Shown piece after piece: positions 21,940 through 34,733 of a stretch of 64,000 nt of DNA. Position numbers and translations under genes: made by a program. This DNA is from Clarkia xantiana subsp. parviflora. Lineage: Eukaryota > Streptophyta > Magnoliopsida > Myrtales > Onagraceae. The stretch is taken from positions 6,448,001 to 6,512,000 of the forward strand of contig JAPTYO010000017.1 of the NCBI GenBank assembly GCA_036873135.1, given 5' to 3'. Numbering within the stretch: the first letter of the stretch is position 1; each line of letters starts with the position of its first letter. The notes beneath the pieces were generated by a model that was not told the origin of the DNA, searched no databases, and saw nothing but the letters and a program-made list of their open reading frames with translations.

Positions 21940-23956
21940 TTAGTTTATATCCGGTTAGGATCAACCGGTTCAAGCTCAAGCGGTTCAACCAAAGGTCCAA
22001 TTGTTCTTGACCTACTCTTTTAATTTTCGCTGATTTCTCGAGATTTTTAGTTAGTGTCTGTTAGTTAACCAATTAGTCGTTTTAGTGGAGTAGTGGGTCT
22101 ATAATTAGCGCAGCAACTTTAGCTATAAATTCATTGTAATCGTTGTTCTTTGAACTAAAGTAATTAATATACATTTTCTTCTTGAGTTCCTTCGTTTTGA
22201 AGTTTACTTTAATTTTTAGTCCAAATGGAGAGTTTAATCCGTCTATGAGTTTGAGTGATAGTGAATTGAAACCAAAACCTTTCTTCTACAAGTAGTAACA
22301 GGATCCAAAGTTAGGAAAATCAGATCTTTCATGTAATCCTAAAGATAACAGAGTCAAAGCTCGAGTTTGTTTAGGTTAGAAATTCCCAAATACGATGGAG
22401 ATTACGCTTATTGGAGCACTGTCATGAAGAAATTTACTGCGAGCTAAAGAGTTTTGGGAAGTCGTGGATGATGAAATTGGAGCTAAAACTGAAGGAAACT
22501 ACAAGCAAAGGAAGCTTGTTGATATGAAAACCAAAGGTCTGCTGTTTTAAGCAACTGATAGAGAAACCCTTACAACTATAATCAACAATGATACGTCAAA
22601 GGATAATGGCTATCAATGAAGAAGAAGGGGACTAGGTCTGAGAGAGTTCAGAAGGCTCAGTTACAGACACTCATAAGAGATTTTGAGCTTCTACAAATGA
22701 AAGAAGGAGAAAGAGTAATAGATTATTGTGTGAGAGTCATTGAGATTTGCACGAAGAGAATCAATGGAGAAGCATTGACAGACAAGCTGATAGTTGAGAA
22801 AATATCGAGGTCTCTAACTCACAAGTGGGACCTCGTTGTAATATTAATTACAGAAGTCAAAGATCTAGAGTCTCCAACACTGGATGAGTTACAAAGCTCT
22901 TTAATTCTTCACCAGGAATTCAGATATTGAAGAACATGCTTTGACAGCATGTGAAAGAAATCAATTCAACAAAATGAAATGTTTCTTTCGAGGAAGGGGT
23001 AGAGGTGGCTTAGAAAGAAGCCATAACTTCAAGACTCATGATGTAAAAGAGGGGCAATACTCATCAGAATATAGGAAGATGTCACGTTAGAGGAAGCAAA
23101 TCTCAAGTTGAATATTACAAACCCATCGTCTGGGGCACTACAAATCTGAATGTTATGCAAGGCTACCTGAGAGAAAGGAGGAATATTCAAATTTCACTGA
23201 TGAGAATGAACTGTTGTTAATGGCAGTGAATGAAGGAGAGCCAAGTCAAACAAGCAATGATATTTGGTTCTTGTACTCAGGCTGCAACAATCATATGACA
23301 GGTAACAAGGAATCGTTTGATTTTCTAGATGAAAATTATCATTCTAGAGTTGTATTTGGAAACAACTCAGGCATGTCAGTGAAAGGGAGAGGCAATATCA
23401 GGGTTAAACCAGAGAATGACTCAGTTGAACTGGTTAGAGATGTGTTATTTGTACCTGCTTTAACTACAAATCTACTAAGTATAGGGAAGTTGCAGTTGAT
23501 AGATGAAAAATACTTTGATATTTATAATGAAAACCATGATCTCATATTCACCTCAAAGCTTACTGAGAAGAGGCTATTTCCAGTAAAGCTAAACATTTAG
23601 CACAAGTGTATACTTGCTAAAGAAGGATCATGAGAGAGCTTAGGAGATTCTTCGTGGCTTTGTAATTTAAGGATGGTGAATTTGGGTTTCAGTGCACTCA
23701 AAACACTGAAAACTCAAAACAAAGTCTCCTTGAGATTGAAGAAAAGACATTGATGTGTGAAACTTGTGTCTTGTGTCTTAAGTAAGCAATGCAAGGAGTC
23801 ATTCCCAAGTAAGCCTGCAGGGAGAGCTACTGAAGTCTTAAAACTCATTCATACATATATATTTGGACCTATCACACCAGAGACTAATGGAGGAAATATA
23901 TATTTAATCTCTTTAATTGACGATTTCTCGAGGAAAGCTTGATTTTATATTCTCTC

Positions 23957-24371
23957 AGCTAAGTCAGATGCCTTAGATCCCTCTAGAGCTTTCAGAAGTC
24001 AAGTGAAAGCTCAAACCAAGAATAAAACATAATTCCTAAGATCATATAGAGGAAGATCAGATAGAGGAGGAGAATACTGCTCCAAGGAATATGAGCTTTT
24101 CTACAAGCATAGAGGGATCAGAAGACAAAAGACTGCTCCTCACACTCCAGAGCAAAATGAAGTTGCAGAAAGGAAGAATATGACATTAATAAACTTGGTC
24201 AGGTGCATAATGAAAGCAATGAATGTTCCTAAATCATTTTGGGCTGAAGTTGTGGTGTGGAGTTTCTTTTTACTAAATCGATGTCCAAACAGTGCAGTGG
24301 AGAAGATGACACCTCAAGAAGCTTGGCCAGGTAAAAAGCCTTCAGCTGATAGCTTTAGAGTGTCTGAATTA
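23957..24371 (+). repeat. Integrase segment, first copy of tandem duplication
   Basis: Starts gctaagtcagatgcctta and runs through GGEYCS and EQNEVAERKN to PQEAWPGKKP. A second copy starts about 438 bases later. Confidence 0.85.
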
Positions 24372-24394
24372 TAACATATGCACGAATATGTTGT

Positions 24395-24867
24395 GGCTAA
24401 GTCAGATGCCTTAGATCCCTCTAGAGCTTTCTGAAGTCAAGTGAAAGCTCAAACTAAGAATAAAACATAATGCCTAAGATCAGATAGAGGAAGATCTGAT
24501 AGAGGAGGAGAATACTGCTCCAAGGAATTTGAGCTTTTCTACAAGCATAGAGGGATCAGAAGACAAAAGAATGCTCCTCATACTCCAGAGCAAAATGAAG
24601 TTGCAGAAAGGAAGAATATGACATTAATAAACTTGTTCAGGTGCATAATGAAAGCAAGGAATGTGCCTAAATATTTTTGGGCTGAAGTTGTGGTGTGGAG
24701 TTTCTTTTTACTGAATCGATATCAAACCAGTGTAGTGGAGAAGATGACACCTCAAGAAGCTTGGTCAGGTAAAAATCCTTTAGTTGAAAGCTTTAGAGTG
24801 TTTGGATGTATAACATATGCACTAATATCTGGACACAAGAAGAAGTTTGTGTTGGCATTTGGAGTAA
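24395..24867 (+). repeat. Integrase segment, second copy of tandem duplication
   Basis: Repeats the preceding segment with scattered changes (for example VRCIMKAMNVPKSF against FRCIMKARNVPKYF). It runs further, to FGCITYALISGHKKKF, before ending at the Cop-B LTR. A single continuous integrase would have this once. Confidence 0.85.
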
Positions 24868-25442
24868 ATGGGCCGTCGTAATAGGGAGCCCATTAATATA
24901 AGCCCAACGTCCTAAGTATAATTGGGGTACGTCACATTAGGAATTTTTGGTCCGGCCGAAATCTCAATGGACCATACGAGGCCCATAATTGGGACAACCC
25001 TATTATATGGTTCGACCGAACTAGGTGAGTGAGCCCTTAGGGGATTTTTTCGCCACATCTTATAAATAGGATGTGTTAGGGATTTCTTTAGTGTTAATCA
25101 TTCTCTCTTTTAGTTGTGACACAAGAAATCCATATCCTTATTTCACATAGGTTTCGGCCGAACCCACCATCGCATAAGGAGGTGCCGATTTTCTCTTGTG
25201 CAATTCACCCTGTAGATCCATTTCAGCAACCAAATAGAATAGGCTTTACTGTGGAGACCATTGTCTGTGGATTGCTCTCAATTCAGATTTCCCGTAGGAC
25301 ACCGTCCAGCCGATCGTGAAATCCCTCGTGACGATCTTAGGCTGCGGAAAGAAAAACCGGTATGTGTTCCTTATCAGTTGCGTAATCTGTTTACAAGCAC
25401 GTATCTAGGTTTTGATCTGTAATTATATCCCCTAACACTAAC
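24868..25442 (+). repeat. Cop-B 5' LTR (left boundary estimated)
   Basis: Starts about TGGGCCGTCG and ends CCCCTAACACTAAC, where Tat-1 inserted; the last base and the PBS follow at 34739-34753. A TATA-like cttataaatagg lies near 25056. The word gtttcggccgaacc occurs here and again in the Cop-B leader (34871, 46566). The left edge is placed where copia integrase similarity ends. Confidence 0.65.
25438..25442. repeat. Target site duplication of Tat-1, left copy (CTAAC)
   Basis: CTAAC directly before the LTR start TGTTAGATATC; repeated at 34734-34738. Confidence 0.88.
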
Positions 25443-26080
25443 TGTTAGATATCTGTCCAATTCGGGTTCGTATTTACATATCGGGCCTCGTAAAAATCCC
25501 AAAATCCGTAAAAAAAACCCTTTCGTGGACACCCAAGTCTAAAACGGTCCAGGATACGCGCAATTCCCGGGCCGAAGGACTTCCGGATTGCCCTAGGGGA
25601 TGGGTCCGGATTACCGTTTTTTCCTCCGCGCTCACCCCGATTATTTTTGCCGATTGCGAGAAGTCGGTGCACGCATAGTCCACATTGGTGACGGTATACG
25701 TATTTCCACATATCGACATCAAGCCATTCAAAATTGAGCATGGTCCTTAGGTTCCCTATAAATAGGGGCCTAGGTATCTCATTTTAGACAATTATCTCAC
25801 TTTTGGACTTGAATGCTCTGACTTCTCTCTCTAAAAGTGCTAAATTGAGCGTCGGAGTGGGCTCAACCAGCATACCCCCCCACGCTGGTTACTGCCCTTC
25901 GTGCAGGACCCGAAGATCAAGAGTCCAAGGTTGAGGATCGAAGTCTAGCTCGGTGATTGTGTATTAAGGATTGCGGCGTTCCCGTCCTTATACATATATC
26001 TCGAGCCCGATCGTGAAGGAAGAAGCCTGTTCGTGAAAGAAAAAGCCCGAAGCAGCCCAAGTGGTGAAGCGAACCCAACA
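25443..26080 (+). repeat. Tat-1 5' LTR
   Basis: TGTTAGATATC...GAACCCAACA. A TATA-like ctataaatagggg lies near 25758. Matches 34071-34733. Confidence 0.9.
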
Positions 26081-26082
26081 TT

Positions 26083-26100
26083 TGGCGTCGTTAGCGTGAT
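26083..26100 (+). other. Tat-1 primer-binding site
   Basis: TGGCGTCGTTAGCGTGAT, two bases after the LTR. It is a diverged form of the TGGCGCCGTCAGTGGGCT site of Tat-2. Confidence 0.75.
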
Positions 26101-26347
26101 TCGAACAAAAAGCCGTTCCATACTGGAAGCTATGACAGGAAGACGAACGAAGAAGGCGGGGGCAAGCAAGCCGAACCCGACAAGAAGCCAACCAGGATCT
26201 TCTCACATTCCAGACGCAGTGTCTACCGCCTTATCCGTGCCAACCACAAACGTGCCTTCCGCATAGCACGGTCACGAAGTTCAGAATAATGCATTAGCAC
26301 ACGAGTTCGAGCGAAGGACGAGGATCAATGAAGAGTTCCCATACGGG

Positions 26348-29204
26348 ATGCCAGCCAACAAACAGAAGCAGGCAACAGGCCAGCAGAATCATTTACACGT
26401 GCATAAAGACATGTTCGCTGCATCCTCCATGCCAACAAGCAGCGTGCCTTCCGCACAACATGGTTTTAAAGTCCAAAATACAGCATACATTGCACCCCAC
26501 CAGGAAAAGATAGCAAACATATATACGATCCATGGAGACTTTGACACTGAAAGCGAGAACTCATACAAGCAAGAAGTGTACGTTTCAAAGACAATGCACA
26601 AGACCGATCACAACAACTTGGAGTATGTAGACATAAAGGATACCGCCTTTGAAGATGTCATTGATTTTTCATCAAAAGACAAGGAGCACGTTGCATACCA
26701 CGACGCCTTGCCCATAACCACGCAGAAGCTGACAAGAAGTTGACTTGGATCCTCCCACATCCCTGTTGCCACATCCAATGCTTTCTTCATACTAACAAGA
26801 AGTGCATCCTTCGCACAGTACGACCAAGGAGTCCTCCAATACAAATGTGTCAACCCGCCACTACCTGTCACTCCTACCATGACGACCACGCTCGAAGAAA
26901 TGCTTGCATTCCGAAAGATGTTAACGAACAAAGGATATGCCCCACCACCACCACCTATGCCTCTAATCAACGGACAAGTCAAGGAGACAAGAACAAAGTC
27001 CCAAGTCACAAGTCATCAAGACACACTGCACCAAGGAATAGGGGGCAATACACGGAGGGTACCAACCAATGCAAGGAGTCGCACGCTCATACAACCCGTA
27101 TGTGATAGCACAACACCAAGAAGGGGCATGGAAACAACCTCCAACCTCCCGCTCAAAAATCTACAGGGAAGGTTCTTCCACAAGGACAAGCCAAGACGAT
27201 GCTGACTTCTGTCACAAGGAGGGACGGAAAAAACCTGTTAATGACGATGATGTCCCAATCACGGGACTTACAACAAGAACCTTGAAGGCAATAATTGAAG
27301 AAGAGATAGACGCTTCCTAGGAAAAGAGACAACCGCAACAAAAGATGCCATTCCAGTCAGACGTCCAAAGGCTCAAAAAGAACAATCTCGCCAAATATGT
27401 TCCATTGAACACACCGCTGTCCGTCATCTTGAAAGAGATAGAGGAGACCAAGCTGTGGAAAAAGCCCTCTAATTTCCGCAAGGGCCCATTGGGAAAAGAT
27501 GAAAGCAAATGGTGTGAAAATCATGAAGTGTATGGCCACGAGACGGAAAGCTGTGTTGGATTAAGGTTTCATGTAAACAGCTTAATCTTAAAAGGAGAAA
27601 TGAAGAAGTATATCGAACAAGGTAATAAGCATCAAAGGAAGTCTCATGTGAAGTCTTCAGGAAAAGGCAAAGGAAAAGAAAGGGCGAATGATAATCCACC
27701 TATCACCAAGCGCCGGAAAAACTTTTTTTTTTTTTGGCCAAGAATGTTGTTTTTTTTTTGGAAAAACAACGTCACTCATGGAACCAATTATGACGACTTA
27801 TACAATCCCTGGAGCACGAAGATGGAGGAAGCAAATTTCAAACTCTCGGAAAACAAACTTCACCGTCCACTTGAGCCAATGACTGCCTTCCTTGGCAAGA
27901 ATGTTGAAGAACGATGCAAGCGCCATAAAACTGGGGGGCATGACATCAACATATGTTCATCCCCAAAGGTGGAGATTGAAGAGCTCAACACGCTAGAAGC
28001 ACTGAGGAACTATGTGGCGCGTGGCAGAATCAACTTGCCGACAAATCACCTATGAAGACGTCAAACACATTATCAATCCTTTATCTTTATTATTGCATAT
28101 CTACTTTAAGTCTTCTTAGATTAAGTACAACTTATGTTTATCAGCCTTAGTACTTTTCAAAAGGAGCGATCAATAGACGCCTTCTTGTAATCCGTTGTAC
28201 GAACTCCAAATATCTAATGAAGGTTAAATCTACTTTCGTAGGTACATTATTATATCATGCATACTACCTTGGAATAACGCCAAGTAACAACTACACATAT
28301 ATTAATTGCGTCAACATCACAAGCTATTGCACTATGAACAACAAACGGCTTAGGTCAAACAACATCCCCATGCAACGGAGCCTCAAGCATTCTATACGCA
28401 CAAGACTAAAAATCGCGCTGCAATAATAAACAAGACGGGGGCATTACCCAAATGACAACGTCATCAGCATCATGGAAGACTGGAATTCAGGATACGCTCC
28501 TATGTTATACGCACGCCTGTGCCAAACCCATCATGAAAAAAGAGTTAGAAAAATATTTCCAACATCCAGCAAGTTTACCTTTGTCAAGAACACAAGAAGG
28601 ATCGTACCACTCAAAACATACGCCGACAGCGAAACCTAATCTTCGGACAAAGCAAAGGAGAAGATGAGGATTCCACTAGTATAACATCTCTCAACTATGT
28701 ACACAACCGTCATACAGACATAACCTCGGAAAGAGTCACAAGTGTATGAAGAAACACATCAAATAAACCCAGGCCCCTTGAAAATGAGCACATAAATTCA
28801 ACACCGCGCAGTGCACAATAGGAGAAGGAAAGAAACTCCGAATTGGCGTTCTGTTCGTGATTGCAGATGCATATAATGGAATCCTAGGAAATACAACCAT
28901 GAACAAGTGGGGTATGATAGCGTCAACATCACACCAAAAAATCAAGTTTCCAATAAAGGCAGGAATGGGTGAAAGGAAGGGAGATCAACAACTATCAAAA
29001 GACTGCTACAAGGTTGTACTCCAACATAATGTCAAGACAAGCAATAGCGAAATTCCCTTCGTTGATGAAAACCCAAGGGTAGATAACGCACGTCCTGCTT
29101 TCGTTGAAGCATTACAAGAAATCAAGATAGATGAGCCAGAAAGCATGATCCAAGTAAGCGCATCACGGTCAGAAGATAAAGTAATAGAAACCACCAGGAA
29201 ATAG
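26348..29204 (+). pseudogene. Tat-1 Gag-protease remnants, rearranged
   Basis: Recognisable pieces by comparison with Tat-3: VIDFSSKDKEHVAYHDALPI (near 26660-26725, matching the segment just before the protease); KYVPLNTPLSVILKEIEETK followed by WCENHEVYGHETESC (27375-27560, the first Cys/His motif); CKRHKTGGHDINIC (about 27914-27955, the second Cys/His motif); and AYNGILGNTTMNKWGMIAS (28866-28925, the end of the protease segment). The Gag capsid core and the catalytic protease motif are missing. A poly-T insertion interrupts 27720-27765. The order of the first piece differs from Tat-3. Frames change several times, so no protein is expected. Confidence 0.75.
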
Positions 29205-31800
29205 CGGTACGACTGCCAAGCGACTAGGGGGGGCACCAAGCTTACAAGTGCTCGGCATTCCACCGAAGTGAAGAAATGAATAATTGCAAGAACACGCGGC
29301 ACCACTCTCCTAAGAAGGAAACACCAAGCAATAATCATATATAGGCATGTTCATCATGCTAAGGAGGCATCAACGCGTATCAACTAGAGGACGCATACAA
29401 TAATAAATAGTCGTTGTTCATACCGACATATTCACAATCACATATAGCGGGTGATACTTGGAAATTCTCCGCTCCCGACATAAGCACACATGTCACGATC
29501 CGCACCTACCGCGTCCGCACTTAGGGAAGTTTCCTACACAAATAAGGAGTCATCGTATCAGACTCCTTTACTTTATCTATTATATGCATTACTAAAAAGA
29601 AAATTTCATAACTCCATATTTTTGCAAACTTATAAACATTGCAACTATCTGACAAAGAGCAACTCTGTTCGTAGGTACATGCTACACTATGATTACTACA
29701 TGGGAATTATGCCAAGTAGTAACCTATGTGCATAATATCTACTTCAACAATACAAGCTAAGCATTATGTTCAAGAAGGGATTTATGGCATACAACGCCAA
29801 CATATCTATTATCTACACCAATAGGGAGTTTATTTCTCCATCCATAACAGCGGCTATATCAAGAAGATGTCAGCAACACAAAGCCATCGCGCAATGTGCA
29901 CAGACAACTTATATGTGGCAATGACAACTTGCAGATTATCTACAAAAAGGGGCTTATGAAATTCTCTACTCAAAATGACGACTATTCTAAAGGTGTCAAC
30001 AGCAAGCAATATCTTGGATAAACACTAAGATTTACTATCAAAAGTAGCATGTTGTGGTATCCTCTTTGTAAGGACAAACCCCATGTTTACTTCTAAAAAA
30101 TGGCATGCTGCGAAATGCTCTTAGAAGCAAATCCTCATGTTCATAGCCATTTCCTGAATTGAAACAGGATGCGGAAAATGCAGTGATGGGACTGATCACC
30201 CAATCGTGGCGGACGTCCTCTTGACAGACGACAACCCCACACACTAAAAGTATGCATACTCTCTTAAGGGTTCATACACCATGAAGACTTAGGCCTGAAA
30301 TAAGGATAGCTTCATGTTATACGCTTTTTAAAGCAAACCTTGTACAAAAATCATCAAACTTACAAGTCGAGTCTTGTATAACGTTATCTTGCTCTTTAGC
30401 ATTTAACGCCAAAACAACAAAATCAGCAAGAAGTATCTTGCAACAACGTCGCCTTAGAGTGGAACTAAGAGACGGTATAAACTTAAGTCTTGCTTCGACA
30501 AGACGACACTGCTACATATCAAAGGCCAAGTGCCAAATACAATACTACCTGCAATGCTACTAGTACCAAGTGTACATAACACCCTGCAATACGCAAGTCG
30601 CAACATTCTATGTTCTATCCATCACAACAAAGGAATTCAATCCTGTCATGCAAGTCCAATACATACGGACAACGAAGATAGCTCAAGGTATGAAATATTA
30701 CTAACAAGTTATCATATGTTTATTATTATTGAAAACAGGTCCAAGTGACGAAATATCATGCAAGCAAAGGCATAAACAAAGAATTATCAAAACAACGTCA
30801 ACCCATTCACAAAGGGTTCAACATGCTGGAAGCGGACAACCTGACACCAACCAAGAGATAACATCATCTCTAAGGATCTATGGCAAAGAGTTCATAATGT
30901 CAACATCAAATGCAATGTCGTCATCCACACAAAGGACACGACAAGAACGGTCGCTTCAACTTCAACACGACATAGCTCTTCAACATAAGCGCGATAATCA
31001 GCAATACGTGCATCAAAATCAGACGTCAACAAATGCTTACCTCGATGGGAGGAATGCTCCTCCTTGGGCCGGTCCCTCGACCGGGGGGCAGAAGAAACCA
31101 TCGCACGATCCTCAACTCTATTTCCTTTATCACAAGAAGGAGTTAGCACGGTCGTACTCGGTATAAAGAACTAAGAATCGCTCGAGGAACGCGCCCCTGT
31201 GTCGGATCTTTTGAAAATTGTGCTAAAGCCGGGAACTGCAACCACGCGTTCAGCAACATGAAAACAACAACTTGGAAAATTAACAAGTTCAAAGAAAATA
31301 CAAGGAGACGTCTTACTCACAAGTCATTTACCGCAACCATGTCCGGAGACTCCAGAGTAGCGGGGGCACTTGTACGGACATTCCTCCCAACGAGCGAATT
31401 ACTATTCACATCGGCTATCTGCAAAGACGAGCTTTTTCCATCAAGTCCAACCTACATTACAACATGATACAAGACATAAAGATCATCAACATACCAAATC
31501 TTCAGAAGGACGTATATGTGTACCGACATCAATTAATCAAGTAACGAGCATCATGCAAGGGGGGCAACTTCTTCAACACATCAACCTTACATGTTGACAT
31601 CGAGCTCATACTCGCAGCATACATGATTACAAGGGCGAAATATTTTCTAAGTGTTTTGCTCAGGACGACAGTCAGCATTTTCCAAGCTATCAGCATACTA
31701 CTATGTGTCAGCATATTACCAAGTGTTAGCATACAACAAGGTGTTGGCATACAACATGTGTTTACATCAAGCATATACAGTGTACATAGCCAGAGATAGA
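29205..31800. other. Tat-1 interior without clear gene
   Basis: Mostly diverged non-coding sequence. A minus-strand frame at 30892-31149 contains SSAPRSRDRPKEEHSS and a short helical stretch. It sits where the antisense gene lies in Tat-2/Tat-3 and may be its relic, but the similarity is weak. Confidence 0.45.
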
Positions 31801-31809
31801 TAAAAGATT

Positions 31810-32630
31810 CTAAGTGTGGGGGCAAGTGCGCACATACATGTACGTACCTACATGTCGACAAGGATGCATGTCGACAAGGAAAAAATATTTTCTCAGTGTT
31901 TCCATGTACGTACATACATGTCGACAATGATGCATGTCGACAAGTGAAGAATATTTTCTAAGTATTTCCATGTACGTACATACATTTCGACAAGGATGCA
32001 TGTCGACAAGTGAAGAATATTTTCTAAGTATTTCCGTGTACGTACATACATGTCGATAATGATGCGTGTCGACAAGGAGAAAATATTTTCTAAGTGTTTC
32101 CATGTACATACATACATGTCGACAATGATGCATGTCGACAAGGAGAAAATATTTTTTAAGTGTTTCCATGTACGTACATACATGTCGACAATGATGCATG
32201 TCGACAAGTGAAGAATATTTTCTAAGTATTTCCATGTACGTACATACATGTCGACAAGGATGCATGTCGACAAGGAGAAGATATTATTTACTAAGTGTTT
32301 CCATGTACGTACATGCATGTCGACAAGTGAAGAATATTTTCTAAGTATTTCCATGTATGTACATACATGTCGACAAGGAGAAAAAATTTTCTAAGTGTTT
32401 CCATGTACGTACATACACGTCGACAAGGATGCATGTCGACAAGTGAAGAATATTTTATAAGTATTTCCATGTACGTACATACATGTCGACAAGGATGCAT
32501 GTCGACAAGGAGAAAATATTTTCTAAGTGTTTCCATGTACATACATACATGTCAACAAGGATGGATGTCAACAAGGGGAAAATATTTTCTAAGTGTTTCC
32601 ATGTACAAACGTACATGTCGACAAAGATGG
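31810..32630. repeat. Tat-1 tandem array, 63-66 bp units
   Basis: About twelve units with tttccatgtacgtacatac, atgtcgacaaggatgcatg and aatattttctaagtg. Each full unit has two GTCGAC palindromes around a gatgcat core; a few units are shorter (about 50 bp). Because the unit length is near a multiple of three, both strands stay open for 80-150 codons, giving repetitive peptides that I regard as artefacts. Confidence 0.9.
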
Positions 32631-34056
32631 ATTGCATACATCAAGTAGCTATTATCAACTTCTACACAATACCTCCTAAACATTCCTACGATGCTTATCG
32701 ACAAAGCTCATACGACGACATCTATGGTAACAAGCATTAAATATTGTTAAAATATTTTCTAAGTGTTTTAGCATGTTTGCAGACGATGACCGACAGTCTA
32801 CACATGACGCTCAACGTACATTGCCTAAGATATCATTACCAACATACAACCATTGGCGGCCATGTACGCACAACTACCAATAATCAATGTCGAGCATGCA
32901 AAAACAACGGCTAAGGCATGGAACAACATGTCGGCAATGAACACTATGCATAAGGGAAGTATAACGATTCATTTGCACTTTTCTAAAATTTTCAGCACTT
33001 AGAAAAATTTTGGCCTATTCGGGGGTTAAGTATTCTAATGCATTTTATCAAACACCTTGTATGCATGATAATATAACTAGGTACATAGTGATTTCAAGAT
33101 TGAATAAAGGCCAAAGGAAATCGAGAAATGTCCAACCATGTACGGAATTGAACTCACCAACACGAAGCGAGTCCGAATTGACTCGTGCCACACCGGAATC
33201 CAATTGATATCAACAATGATGTGTCTACTCCAAATCTATGATCTCAAAAGCTCTATCTTCATCAAGAATGGAGAGCTTCTTGGAGATTTATCTATAAAGG
33301 ATGTAAGCTAATAAATATTCTCTGTCCTAATTTTTACTAATAATGTCTACACCATGTGCTAAGGACTAAACTTCCATGTATTTTCATATAAGTCCTTAGC
33401 AACCTTTACGAGCTTCTTTGCATCTCTCCTATGTTCATAATGCATACATATTACACAATGCTTCATGACACACTACACGCAATTATTATTTCATAGTACG
33501 TACATAGAATTTATCGTGCACGTTTATTATTTGTGATCATTACATGATTATTTTTATAATCTAAGTATGAATCTCATGTTTATATCATGTATCACATTTA
33601 CACCATACTTCATGCTTGCATCATACTACATGCTTGCATCATTTACTATGTTTACATCACGCTCAATGTTGACAAGCATGTTTTTCAATTTTATATTATT
33701 CTAAGTGTTTTGCTTATTACATGATTACATCATCCGTCTATTATGTCATCATTTGCATACTGACAACATGTTACATGTTTACATCATGTACCATGATATT
33801 ATCACGTTGTATAAATCTTTATTTCACTCATTACACGATATTGCGAATATAATTGCATGTTGTTATACGTATATTGTCCGCTACGCTAACCTTATACACA
33901 GATTACGTACGTACGGCGAAAAATTGAAGTTGGTCCAATTCATGATTTCAACATTCGAATTAACAAACAGGCCACCCCTGAGGTCAGTACCGAACCTAAA
34001 TTGGACGAATATCTTATCTTGGAAAAGAGTCAAGCACAGGTTTTGAACCACTACTT
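32631..34056. other. Tat-1 interior, right non-coding stretch
   Basis: Diverged A/T-rich sequence with many catgtttacatcatg-like words between 33540 and 33800. Nothing coding is recognised. Confidence 0.5.
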
Positions 34057-34070
34057 GACTCGGGGGCAAG
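34057..34070 (+). other. Tat-1 polypurine tract
   Basis: GACTCGGGGGCAAG directly before the 3' LTR. The same tract, with CATG at its end, precedes the 3' LTR in Tat-2 and Tat-3, tying the three elements to one lineage. Confidence 0.75.
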
Positions 34071-34733
34071 CGTTAGATATCTGTCCAATTCGGGTTCGTA
34101 TTTACATTTCGGGCCTCGTAAAATATCCCAAACCCGTAAAAAAAACCTTTCGCGGACACGCAAGTCTAAAACGGTCCGGGATACGCGCAATTCCCGGGCC
34201 GAAGGACTTCCGGATTGCCCTAAGGCAATCCGGACGGGTCCGGATTACCGTTTTTTCCTCCGCGCTCACCCCGATTATTTTTGCCGATTGCGAGAAGTCG
34301 GTGCACGCATAGTCCACCTTGGTGACGATATACGTATTTCCACATACCGACATCAAGCCATTCAAAATTGAGCATGATCCTTAGGTTAGCTATAAATAGG
34401 GGCCTAGGTCTCTCATTTTAGACAATTCCCTCACTTTTGGACTTGAAATGCTCTGACTTCTCTCTAAGGTTTTCTCTCTCTAAAAGTGCTAACTTGAGCG
34501 TCGGAGTGGGCCCAACAAGCATCCCCCCCCCCCCACACTGGTTACTGCCCTTCGTGCAGGACCCGAAGATCAAGAGTCCAAGGTTGAGGATCGAAGTCTA
34601 GCTCGGTGATTGTGTATTAAGGATTGCGGCGTTCCCGTCCTTATACATATATCTCGAGCCCGATCGTGAAGGAAGAAGCCTGTTCGTGAAAGAAACAGCC
34701 CGAAGCAGCCTAAGTGGTGAAGCGAACCCAACA
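34071..34733 (+). repeat. Tat-1 3' LTR
   Basis: Partner of 25443-26080. Its first base is C where the 5' LTR has T, so the terminal TG is mutated. It carries a longer C run near 34524 and an extra ctctaaggtttt segment near 34465. Confidence 0.9.

Larger units (their letters stand above)
21940..24867 (+). pseudogene. Cop-A: decayed Ty1/copia gag-protease-integrase
   Basis: Order along the plus strand: an LTR-like leader with a TATA-like ctataaattc (about 22120), Gag remnants (22390-22930) including IPKYDGDYAYWSTVMKKF and the UBN2-type stretch QTLIRDFELLQMKEGERV; a zinc-knuckle remnant near 23130-23180 (HYKSEC); a protease (23214-23600) with WFLYSGCNNHMTG and LTTNLLSIGKL; and integrase (23750-24375) with YLISLIDDFSRKA, RGGEYCSKEYELF and HTPEQNEVAERKN. 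The usual catalytic DSG of the protease reads YSG, so the aspartate is lost. Several stops and frameshifts interrupt the frame. Reverse transcriptase and RNase H are absent. The sequence ends at the start of the Cop-B LTR. Confidence 0.85.
25443..34733 (+). mobile_element. Tat-1: Tat-like LTR element without pol
   Basis: A 9.3-kb element with LTRs of 638 and 663 bp, PBS, PPT and the CTAAC duplication, plus orientation. The interior has pieces of the same Gag-protease protein found whole in Tat-3, but rearranged and frameshifted, then about 2.6 kb of non-coding sequence, a 63-66 bp tandem array and a further non-coding stretch. No reverse transcriptase or integrase. LTR differences (for example tatcggg against tttcggg, tcgtgg against tcgcgg) and decayed genes suggest greater age than Tat-2 and Tat-3. 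Confidence 0.88.

Noticed and set aside
31810..32630. Open frames of 80-150 codons on both strands
   Set aside because: They are translations of the 63-66 bp repeat, open because the unit is near a multiple of three. Peptides are perfectly repetitive and match nothing.
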